Source: Pseudomonadota bacterium (GTDB lineage Bacteria; Hydrothermota; 32-111; QNBC01). From it: a stretch of DNA of 6,727 nt. This document shows positions 1 to 5,841 of the stretch, in pieces. The stretch's first letter is position 1, and every line of letters begins with the position of its first letter. The position numbers and the translations under genes are program-made. The stretch covers positions 1 to 6,727 of the forward strand of contig JAACEC010000150.1 in NCBI GenBank assembly GCA_011682715.1. The letters are read 5' to 3'. The notes under the pieces were generated by a model that did no database searches, was not told the DNA's origin, and saw nothing but the letters and a program-made list of their open reading frames with translations.

Positions 1-1797
1 AATAATCATTTTAAACCTTTTATCGTCTAAAAAATATTCGGGGAAGTAGAGATCGTAACTCTCGTAGAAAAGATGAATAAATCCGAGATCAAGCATTCTC
101 GCTATGTATTCAATTGCAATTGTACAGTCAGCGTACCCCTCCTTTACGATATATCCCGCATCCATGTGTGTATTTACTATGTTATCATATCCATTGATTT
201 TATCTATACTTATACCTCCTTTCTTCAACAAATAGTCGAACTTTATTCTTGTCCCTGCTCCAATTTGTCTATTTATGAATGAGAGGCTTTTATCGGCAAT
301 ATCCCTGAGTCCTCTTATCCCCTTCGGGTTCCCTTTTGGAAAGAGAAGTCCCTGTGATCGCTTAGCAAGATGAACAAGCATCCCCTTTCCGTTCAGGTAT
401 TTTTTTACAAACGGAATATTGTACATGTTTTTCTCTTCGTTAAACAAATGAATTCCGGTAAAATGTGCAACCCTCTTCTGCATGGCAAAAATTCCCCCCA
501 TACTCCCCGCATTATTTATAAATAGTCGAATATTTTTACCAAACAGAGCATTCCCCAACTCGCCGATTAGAATATCGTTTGATCCCACGAAAAGCAGATT
601 TGATTTGATTTCATCATCGCTTTTATTCGTATGAACATATATTGTTTCGCCTTCTTCTACTCCCTCTATTCCCTCATTGATTACCGTATAACCTGTGGAA
701 CTAATCCAGCCGTACAATTTGCTTGAACCGGTTTTCACAGGGAAAGCCTTAATCCGATTATCCAGATAAACAAGATTTATATTGTAGTAGTGTTTTAAAC
801 CTATCTGAGAAGGTATTTTCTTCATTGTTATGGCTTTCACCAAATTTGAAGGTCTATTCCCATAAATTCTTCTGAATATTTCACCGATAAATATATCGAG
901 GTTTAACTTAAATGCATATGAATATCCCGGTAATCCGATAAATGGTTTACCTTCTACTTCTCCAAGAATAACAGGTTTTCCCGGTCTCAAATTTGTTCCG
1001 TGAACGATGATTTTTCCAATTTCCTTGAGTACTGATGATGTGTAATCTTTCGTGCCATGTGAAGATCCTGCACCGACCACAACAACATCATGATTCTTAT
1101 AAGCCCTAATAATCGTATCTTTAATCAAATTATAATCATCGGGAATGACTTTATAAACATCAATTATGCCCCCCCATCTCTCTATGTTTCCCCGAATAAT
1201 GTAACTATTAGATTCGATGATTTTTGACAGATCCGTTGTGTCGTATGTTATTTCATTTCCGGTGGGAATAAATGCGAATCTGATTTTTCTTTTAACCGAG
1301 ACTCTCTTTATACCCGCTGATATAAGAACAGCAATATGTTCAGGTGTCAAAAATTCTCCGTTATAGAAAACGATATCCCCTTTGTGAACATCCTTTCTCA
1401 CATTTTCTCTCGGAGCAATACCATTTCTTATTCTTACTCCGGAATCATCAATCCTCTCAACATTTTCAATCATTATAACGGCATTATATTTCCCCGGCAA
1501 TTTAAATCCTGTATTAATATATTCAAAATCTTTTCCAAGATATAAAATCTTTGGTGTGACCTCTCTTGCCCCCAATGTTGTTTCCGCTCTGACTGCTATG
1601 CCGTCAACCGCTGACGTTGAAAATGGCGGTATATTCCTTTTGGCCGTTACTTCCCTGGCAAGTGTTCTGAAATAAGCATTGTCCACCTCTATCTCTTCAC
1701 TTGAAATGTTGTTTATTGAGAATCTGTCTGTAAGTTCTCTCCACTTTTCAAGAGTTTCATTTAATGCCGTTGTTTTCAGATATTTATCTCTTTTCAT
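1..1797 (-). CDS. MoeA-like molybdopterin molybdenumtransferase fused to a PBP-like domain (3' end cut by window)
   Basis: The gene is open for 599 codons from ATG at 1797 and is still open at base 1. Residues 1 to about 390 are MoeA-like, the cytoplasmic enzyme that inserts molybdate (or tungstate) into adenylylated molybdopterin. Visible motifs are VDGIAV (64-69, with the catalytic-type Asp65), NTG (95-97), TGNE (179-182), GSSHGTKDY (244-252, Asp251) and RPGKPV (271-276). Residues 401-599 match the PBP-like domain found at the C-terminus of many archaeal and anaerobe MoeA proteins. They include GSNDIL (405-410), GIHL (448-451), GNPKGIRG (489-496) and NRQIGAGTR (509-517). Full-length relatives are about 620 residues, so probably only 15-40 residues are missing. 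The ATG overlaps the upstream moeA stop as ATGA and has no clear SD, which suggests translational coupling. The usual GLPGxPVS loop reads GLPGYSYAF (288-296), a departure at a normally conserved proline. The PBP ligand is unknown. Family assignment is confident; whether it acts on Mo or W cannot be told. Confidence 0.93.
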   Translation of the reverse strand, partial: MKRDKYLKTTALNETLEKWRELTDRFSINNISSEEIEVDNAYFRTLAREVTAKRNIPPFSTSAVDGIAVRAETTLGAREVTPKILYLGKDFEYINTGFKLPGKYNAVIMIENVERIDDSGVRIRNGIAPRENVRKDVHKGDIVFYNGEFLTPEHIAVLISAGIKRVSVKRKIRFAFIPTGNEITYDTTDLSKIIESNSYIIRGNIERWGGIIDVYKVIPDDYNLIKDTIIRAYKNHDVVVVGAGSSHGTKDYTSSVLKEIGKIIVHGTNLRPGKPVILGEVEGKPFIGLPGYSYAFKLNLDIFIGEIFRRIYGNRPSNLVKAITMKKIPSQIGLKHYYNINLVYLDNRIKAFPVKTGSSKLYGWISSTGYTVINEGIEGVEEGETIYVHTNKSDDEIKSNLLFVGSNDILIGELGNALFGKNIRLFINNAGSMGGIFAMQKRVAHFTGIHLFNEEKNMYNIPFVKKYLNGKGMLVHLAKRSQGLLFPKGNPKGIRGLRDIADKSLSFINRQIGAGTRIKFDYLLKKGGISIDKINGYDNIVNTHMDAGYIVKEGYADCTIAIEYIARMLDLGFIHLFYESYDLYFPEYFLDDKRFKMII

Positions 1798-3000
1798 ATC
1801 ATACCATAGTATTCCAGTTCTTCCCCTTTATATAAACCTTCTTTTTCATCACCGATGATTATTATTCCGTTAGAAGAAGAAAGGGTTGATACCATGCCGG
1901 ATTGCCCGAATACAGGGGTTAATATTTCATCTTCTATTGTGACACGGACAAAGTCATCCATGCCGTGTTTTGATGGAATGTCAATGGATACAATCCCTTT
2001 GCCAATGGTATTTTCAAATATATCTCTTCTCCCTGCAAAGTAGTTTAAAATAGGCATCATTACAAATCGTGCAGAAATATACGATGAAACAGGATGCCCG
2101 GGAACACCGAAAATTATCTTATCGTTACAAAGCGAAAGAATCGTAGGTTTTCCGGGCGACATGTTTATACCATGCGTAAGAATCCCCGGAGTTCCAAACT
2201 GTTCTATAACCTTTACAGTAATGTCTCTCATACCTTTTGAACTACCGCCTGAAATCACAAAAACATCGTATTTGTTATAGTTTTCCACTATGATTTTTCT
2301 TAGAGCGTTTTCATCGTCTTTTATTATTTCAAATATTTTAGTGTTAAAATAGTTAAATCCGGCAAATAAAGATTTGAGCATATATGAATTAATATCATAA
2401 ACCGAATAATCATCCAGCTTCTCCCCTGCTCTTTTCAATTCCTTTCCCGTTGGGATAATTGCTATTTTTACCTTCTCATAAACGGAAAGCTCTTTTATCC
2501 CTTGCGAAGCGAGAACTCCGATATCAACACTCCTCAATACTTCCCCTTTATTTGCTATTATATTTCCTCTCTTTACATCCTCACCCCTGTAGATTATGTT
2601 TTCGCCCTTAAATACTGTTTTTTCAACATATATAGTTTCCCCTATTCTTTCGCAGTTCTCGATCATTACAACAGTATCGAATCCCTCCGGAACCGGTGCT
2701 CCCGTTGGGATATAATAAACTTTGTCTTTATCAATTTCACCTTTAAATTCTTCACCTATCAATATTTCCCCTCCGTATTCGAAAGGGACAGGATTATTAA
2801 GTCAATCCCGAAATACAGGCGTATCCATCAACGGTACTTCTCGAATAAGAGGGAACATCAATTTGTGCTATGATATTCTCTGCGATAATTCTTCCGAAGG
2901 ATTCTTTTAGAGATACGTTTTCACTGCCCCTAACTTTACTTAAATTTCTTATAAAATTGTCTATGGCATATTCTCTTTTCTGCGTTTTGAGAAATTCCAT
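1794..3000 (-). pseudogene. moeA: moeA, molybdopterin molybdenumtransferase, interrupted by a frameshift near 2797-2803
   Basis: Two adjacent reading frames together make one MoeA. The first (3000 to 2797, 67 aa) carries the N-terminal region and ends in SRSTVDGYACISGLT, with the key Asp at residue 58, then TAA. The other frame continues at once with NNPVPFEYGGEI and then the rest of MoeA: PTGAPVPEG, MIENCERI, IPTGKEL, GGSSKGMRD, SPGKP and VPGHPVSSY. The whole span is 1207 nt, or 402 codons plus one base. Removing one base between 2797 and 2803 gives about 401 aa, the usual MoeA length (about 400). Compared with relatives, the loop after DGYA is about 5 residues short, so a 14-nt deletion fits as well as a one-base insertion. 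The start lies 2 nt after the lipoprotein stop with no good SD. The downstream part has a possible internal TTG start at 2762. The cause may be a real mutation, split translation or a sequence error. The paralogue just downstream is intact within the window. Confidence 0.88.
2760..2774 (-). promoter_or_regulatory. Possible internal ribosome binding site and TTG start inside the broken moeA
   Basis: A GGAGGGG run (2768-2774) lies 5 nt before a TTG codon (2760-2762) in the frame of the downstream moeA fragment. If used, it would allow a 322-aa MoeA lacking the N-terminal DGYA segment to be made separately. The same bases also encode the normal family sequence YGGEI, so the SD-like run may be incidental. 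Confidence 0.35.
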
Positions 3001-3002
3001 TT

Positions 3003-3596
3003 TTATTTAACCTGATACCCCATTAAAACCGTTGACCAGGTATTATGTTCCTCTTTAACCAAACCAATATCTTCCGCTATCCATTTATAATAAGAAAGGG
3101 AATGGTTCGAATAATACGGATATACCTTAATTTTATATGCAAAGAAGACACCTGCCGGAACATCCACACTATCCTTATCTTCAACGATGTATTCCTGCAA
3201 ATCCCAATCACTTATCCACGAATCGCCTATCTTAATCTGATTGGGCATATCTTTCCAGTGTGGGAAAGAATCATTGTAACTATAGTAGTATAAAAATGAA
3301 TCATCCTTGGCTATGTACTGTTTACTGTTCCACGATATCGATGAAAAATCCGCATTTGACTCCCCAACATACAATTTGTACAGATGAACAGTGTCAAGAA
3401 CCGTCATTGTGTCCCTCACTTCTTTCCTCGTGTAAATGACTTCACCGCTACTTTCGTTATAAGACATATAATTCCAGTAATTTCCCATTTCAAGCGGATG
3501 TAAATTCCCTGTTGACGGATACGGATCCTTAGGTTTAACACTGCAGCTAACTGAAACTATCGCTAAAAGAAACATAATCAGAATATTTTTTTGCAT
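3003..3596 (-). CDS. Predicted secreted lipoprotein of unknown function
   Basis: This 197-aa protein has a lipoprotein signal peptide. There is a Lys at position 3, a hydrophobic stretch at residues 5-16, and a lipobox SVSC ending at Cys18, so it should be cleaved by signal peptidase II and lipid-anchored. The -3 residue is Ser rather than the usual Leu or Val, a tolerated variant. The mature part is rich in Tyr, Trp, Ser and Asp and looks beta-rich. It has a GNYWNY motif (38-43), VDVPAGVFFAYKIKV (144-158) and KWIAEDIGLVKEE (171-183). This layout of an N-terminal G-x-x-W-x-Y, a central VPAG-F and a C-terminal IGLVK occurs in small lipoproteins of uncultured Gram-negative lineages whose role is unknown. 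The start overlaps the udk stop as TAATG and has an SD. No enzyme motif is visible, and I do not assign a function. Confidence 0.85.
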   Translation of the reverse strand: MQKNILIMFLLAIVSVSCSVKPKDPYPSTGNLHPLEMGNYWNYMSYNESSGEVIYTRKEVRDTMTVLDTVHLYKLYVGESNADFSSISWNSKQYIAKDDSFLYYYSYNDSFPHWKDMPNQIKIGDSWISDWDLQEYIVEDKDSVDVPAGVFFAYKIKVYPYYSNHSLSYYKWIAEDIGLVKEEHNTWSTVLMGYQVK

Positions 3597-4219
3597 TAAA
3601 TACCTCTCTTTAAAATATGGAGTATTGATGAAGATATTACATCTACATCTATCGCATTCTTGTTAAATCCCCCTTCCGGAATAATGATATCGGCAAATTG
3701 CTTGGAAGGTTCTACAAATTCTATATGCATCGGTCTAACGGTTGTGAGATATTGTTCTATAACGGAATTTACCGTTCTATTTCTTTCGACAAGATCTCTT
3801 TTTAACCTTCTTATAAACCTGATATCACCGGGAGTATCGACGAAAATCTTGTAATCGAAAAGTTCTCTTAATTCTTTGTTTGTAAAAATCAGTATTCCTT
3901 CGATAATAACTATATCTACCGGATTTTCTCTCTTCGTTTTCACCTTTCGCGTATGTGTTGTGAAATCATAAATAGGAACATCAATGTAAGATCCGCTAAT
4001 TAATGTTTTCAGATGTTTTATGAGAAGTTCTATGTCGATTGAATCGGGATGATCGTAATTTATTTTTTCTCTCTCTTCAAAAGGAATATTACTGTGGTCT
4101 CTGTAATAACTATCCTGCTGCATCATTACAACCGTATGTTTACCTATTATTGTATTTCTTATCTTCTTTGCAACGGTAGTTTTCCCGGAGCCGGTCCCTC
4201 CGGCAATTCCGATTATCAT
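3596..4219 (-). CDS. udk: Uridine kinase
   Basis: This 207-aa cytoplasmic enzyme phosphorylates uridine (and usually cytidine) to UMP or CMP with a nucleoside triphosphate, in pyrimidine salvage. The family match is clear along the whole length: P-loop GGTGSGKT (7-14), QQDSYYRD (34-41) with the likely catalytic Asp36, NYDHPDS (54-60), PIYDF (82-86), Walker-B-like VIIEGIL (104-110), the Arg-rich lid region from FIRRLKRDLVERNRT (135-149) and VRPMHIEFVEPSKQFADIIIP (161-181). The length is normal for bacterial Udk (about 210). The start ATG overlaps the glycosyltransferase stop as ATGA and has a strong SD in the end of that gene. The stop overlaps the lipoprotein start. Nothing looks damaged. Uridine kinase and phosphoribulokinase share this fold, but the motif set and length favour Udk. 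Confidence 0.96.
   Translation of the reverse strand: MIIGIAGGTGSGKTTVAKKIRNTIIGKHTVVMMQQDSYYRDHSNIPFEEREKINYDHPDSIDIELLIKHLKTLISGSYIDVPIYDFTTHTRKVKTKRENPVDIVIIEGILIFTNKELRELFDYKIFVDTPGDIRFIRRLKRDLVERNRTVNSVIEQYLTTVRPMHIEFVEPSKQFADIIIPEGGFNKNAIDVDVISSSILHILKRGI
3597..3608 (-). promoter_or_regulatory. Ribosome binding site of the lipoprotein gene
   Basis: GAGAGG (3603-3608) sits 6 nt upstream of the ATG at 3596. It lies inside the 3' end of udk and supports this start codon at the TAATG junction. Confidence 0.7.
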
Positions 4220-5340
4220 CGCCTCCTCCCGTGCATATCAATTGCATCTGTGTATGCCTTCTCTATCAGGATTATAACCTTTTTCCAATCGATATTCTCT
4301 GCATATTTCAGTCCGTTTTCCCTCAGTCGCATCCGCTCATCTTTACTGTTTGCCAAACGTTCAATGGTGTTTGCAAAAGCTGTTGGATTTACATCAGTTA
4401 AGATTCCATTATATCCGTCTTTTACAACCGTTGCATACCCCTTTATATTAGATGCTATGACAGGGACACCCGAGGACATCGCCTCAACGAGAACAATTCC
4501 GTATGTTTCTCCTCCCTTTGCGGGAGAAACATATATGTCCGCCGATGAATATACCTTTCCCATATCTTCATTGGGTATAAAACCAAGGAATTTTGTTTTA
4601 ACATTCAACTTTTTTGCCATTTCCTCGTATTCTCTTCTGTTTTTACTGTTTCCACCGACAAAAAGTTTATAGTTTACCATGCCGTTTAGTCGTGAAAGAG
4701 CTTTAATTAAAATATCCAATCCCTTCCTCTTATCCAACCTCCCCATAAATAGCACCTTAATTGTATCCTTTTCCGTCCGCATTGGTTCATAAAAACCTGC
4801 ATCCGGATTAAATCTCGTTCTGTCTATACCCACAGGTATAAATCGATAATCTCCCGGAAAAAACGGCTTTATGAAATTAATGGCTACCGGTGAAATACCG
4901 ATTTTCACATCGATTTTTCTATTTATATTATGAAATAAAATTCTGTAAAGAGGTGAAAATATGTGGGTAAATCCGGATGTTACCGATAGGAAACTTGAAA
5001 CGATGGGAGCTTTTGCATGTTTCAGAGCAAAATGCGATATGTTTGGCCAAAAAGGGCCGTTCAGATGAATCACATTATACTTATGCTCTCTGAGAAAGTT
5101 TTTAATTTCATTGGAAATAGACAACCCCCATGGCAAAGTAACATTCGTTCCGTTCAAATTGAAAAACTTACAGTACCCAATCCTGTAAACATCCCTCTCT
5201 TTCTTTTCATCGTCATAGTGAAGGGTCAATATGTCTACCTTATGCTTTCTCTCCCTCAAATACTTCGCTACATTGTAAACATACTCTGTCACACCAGATG
5301 GATAAGGATAATATGCATCTGACACCAATAGAATTTTCAT
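4216..5340 (-). CDS. PimA-like family GT4 glycosyltransferase
   Basis: This 374-aa GT-B fold enzyme should transfer a sugar from a nucleotide sugar to a lipid or glycan acceptor at the inner face of the cytoplasmic membrane. The N-terminal acceptor domain starts LLVSDAYYPYPSGVTEYV (4-21, Gly16 near the donor phosphates) and contains HLNGPFWP (92-99). The C-terminal donor domain has FPGDYRFIPVGID (161-173), GRLDKRKG (200-207, Arg201 and Lys206), and the EX7E motif from Glu278 to Glu286 in GGETYGIVLVEAMSSGVPV (276-294). The pattern PGDYRxIPxGID and GGExxGIVLVEAM resembles phosphatidylinositol mannosyltransferase PimA and its relatives. The exact sugar and acceptor are unknown. The usual N-domain His (TFHA-type) reads SSFLS (115-119), with Leu118 in its place. 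There is no signal peptide. This is the first gene of the operon. Its start has no SD and lies 6 nt after a -10 box. Confidence 0.92.
   Translation of the reverse strand: MKILLVSDAYYPYPSGVTEYVYNVAKYLRERKHKVDILTLHYDDEKKERDVYRIGYCKFFNLNGTNVTLPWGLSISNEIKNFLREHKYNVIHLNGPFWPNISHFALKHAKAPIVSSFLSVTSGFTHIFSPLYRILFHNINRKIDVKIGISPVAINFIKPFFPGDYRFIPVGIDRTRFNPDAGFYEPMRTEKDTIKVLFMGRLDKRKGLDILIKALSRLNGMVNYKLFVGGNSKNRREYEEMAKKLNVKTKFLGFIPNEDMGKVYSSADIYVSPAKGGETYGIVLVEAMSSGVPVIASNIKGYATVVKDGYNGILTDVNPTAFANTIERLANSKDERMRLRENGLKYAENIDWKKVIILIEKAYTDAIDMHGRRR
4220..4230 (-). promoter_or_regulatory. Strong ribosome binding site of udk
   Basis: GGGAGGAGG (4222-4230) lies just before the ATG at 4219. GGGAGG is 5 nt away. 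These bases are also the last codons of the glycosyltransferase, whose C-terminus GRRR is encoded GGG AGG AGG CGA, so the SD is embedded in a run of rare-type Arg codons. Confidence 0.75.
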
Positions 5341-5375
5341 AATCGCATTTTATCATTTTATCATTCCATTGTCAA
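5340..5375 (-). promoter_or_regulatory. Strong sigma70-type promoter of the five-gene operon, predicted leaderless
   Basis: A perfect -35 TTGACA (5370-5375), a 17-nt spacer and a -10 TAAAAT (5347-5352) face the glycosyltransferase. The -10 ends 6 nt before the ATG at 5340, so transcription should start on or next to the A of ATG. No SD is present, which agrees with leaderless translation. The spacer and -10 contain a tandem ATGATAAA repeat, so a second TAAAAT copy lies 8 bp upstream at a poor distance from the -35. Confidence 0.75.
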
Positions 5376-5581
5376 ACAAAATGAGTGCGTTATATAGTAA
5401 TCATTTTTCACTCATATTTTTCTTTTGTCGTTGCAAACTGTTCTTACATATCGTACTCTCGTTAAGCAATGACAATCTTTATGTATTTCATATTTCAGAA
5501 TTTAGGGGATAAAATATGAGTTTGACAAGTGAGTATATTTTATAAAAAATATTAAAATTGGGGGGATATTATAAAAACTCG
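5376..5581. other. AT-rich intergenic stretch without a supported gene
   Basis: Apart from the spaced inverted repeat, I see no gene here. It contains only very short ORFs, such as a 9-codon one at 5516-5545 with an AGGGG upstream, and a TTGACA at 5522-5527 with no good -10 at 16-18 nt. Poly-A and TATA-like runs make promoter calls unreliable. Confidence 0.6.
5381..5415. repeat. Spaced inverted repeat upstream of the operon promoter
   Basis: ATGAGTG (5381-5387) is the inverted match of CACTCAT (5409-5415), with 21 nt between. It lies just upstream of the -35 box, where an activator or repressor dimer could bind. Arms of 7 bp can arise by chance in AT-rich DNA. Confidence 0.3.
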
Positions 5582-5610
5582 AAAAAAAAGATTCCCCTCT
5601 CAAAGAGGGG
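5582..5610 (-). terminator. Intrinsic terminator on the minus strand
   Basis: Read on the minus strand, CCCCTCT (5604-5610), a 3-nt loop and AGAGGGG (5594-5600) form a perfect 7-bp stem. AATC follows, then eight T residues (5582-5589). It would stop minus-strand transcripts arising between here and about 5777, before the glycosyltransferase promoter. The stem is also part of a palindromic repeat, so the T tract could be coincidental. Confidence 0.55.
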
Positions 5611-5640
5611 TGGACTGACGATAGTCAGGACGGGGTGTTC
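5591..5640. repeat. REP-like palindromic intergenic repeat
   Basis: Two hairpins lie in tandem. The first is CCCCTCT/AGAGGGG (5594-5600 with 5604-5610). The second is CTGAC-GATA-GTCAG (5615-5628), a perfect 5-bp stem. Each is followed by a GGGGTG box (5607-5612 and 5632-5637). This layout resembles the dispersed GGGGTG palindromic elements seen in many Bacteroidota-like genomes. Copy number cannot be judged from one window, so the repeat status is inferred. Confidence 0.5.
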
Positions 5641-5655
5641 GTAAAATATCCCAAA

Positions 5656-5678
5656 GTTATCACCTTGTAGGTGATAAC
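5656..5678. repeat. Perfect 9-bp hairpin
   Basis: GTTATCACC (5656-5664) and GGTGATAAC (5670-5678) pair perfectly around a 5-nt loop. No T tract follows on either strand, so it is not a standard terminator. It may be a regulator site, an RNA structure in the predicted minus-strand transcript, or part of the neighbouring repeat element. Confidence 0.6.
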
Positions 5679-5690
5679 AAAAGGTGGTAT

Positions 5691-5771
5691 TCAGGGAGAC
5701 ACTGAAACAAATACACGATGATATATTTTTGTGTACTTTCTACATTTCCCTTTGCAATTTATATGTGACAT
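5691..5771 (-). CDS. Possible small ORF, 26 aa, unknown
   Basis: The ORF runs from ATG at 5771 to TGA at 5691 and would encode a basic 26-residue peptide. It contains CKGKC (Cys6, Cys10) and a Lys/Arg/Tyr-rich middle. The reason to list it is context. An extended -10 (TG-T-TACAAT) ends exactly 6 nt before its ATG, the same spacing as at the two large genes next to it, and a minus-strand terminator follows at 5582-5610. CKGKC at the N-terminus recalls the start of small zinc-ribbon proteins, so it could be a remnant of a longer gene. I have no homologue, and an ORF this short can occur by chance. Confidence 0.3.
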   Translation of the reverse strand: MSHINCKGKCRKYTKIYHRVFVSVSP

Positions 5772-5804
5772 TTTGACATTGTAACAACACACTCACACTT
5801 TCAA
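5772..5804 (-). promoter_or_regulatory. Predicted extended -10 promoter for a small minus-strand transcript
   Basis: An extended -10, TG (5785-5786), one base, then TACAAT (5778-5783), lies downstream of a -35-like TTGAAA (5799-5804) at a short 15-nt spacing. The -35 is only 2 bp from the -35-like box of the plus-strand radical SAM promoter, giving a back-to-back arrangement. Confidence 0.4.
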
Positions 5805-5806
5805 TC

Positions 5807-5841
5807 TATACATAATCAAAAATTTGTGATATATTTGGTCT
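5807..5841 (+). promoter_or_regulatory. Predicted extended -10 promoter of the radical SAM gene, leaderless
   Basis: An extended -10, TG (5827-5828), one base, then TATATT (5830-5835), has a weak -35 TATACA (5807-5812) at exactly 17 nt. The -10 ends 6 nt before the ATG at 5842, and there is no SD between them, so the mRNA probably starts at or beside the start codon. Confidence 0.6.

Noticed and set aside
2797..2803. Programmed +1 frameshifting or stop-codon readthrough in moeA
   Set aside because: The site ACT-TAA lacks a slippery P-site codon and an SD at the spacing used by prfB. An ordinary indel or sequence error is simpler.
4049..4672. Long plus-strand ORF (207 codons) opposite udk and the glycosyltransferase
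   Set aside because: It is antisense to two clear enzyme genes, its translation shows no family motifs, and it has no promoter or SD support.
5516..5545. Nine-codon ORF with AGGGG upstream, preceded by a 12-codon ORF (5481-5519) overlapping as ATGA
   Set aside because: Both are far too short, have no promoter at a fitting distance and lie in AT-rich DNA where such chance ORFs are common.
5522..5550. Plus-strand TTGACA as a promoter for a leader RNA
   Set aside because: The hexamer at 17 nt is AAAAAT, a poor -10, and TATAAA is only 13 nt away.
5656..5678. The 9-bp hairpin as an intrinsic terminator
   Set aside because: No T-rich tail follows it on either strand, and it lies between divergent genes.
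5830..5837. TATATTTG as a Bacteroidota-type -7 box (TAnnTTTG)
   Set aside because: It fits by itself, but no TTG/TTTG -33 box lies at the right distance and the operon promoter is of the standard TTGACA/TAAAAT type.
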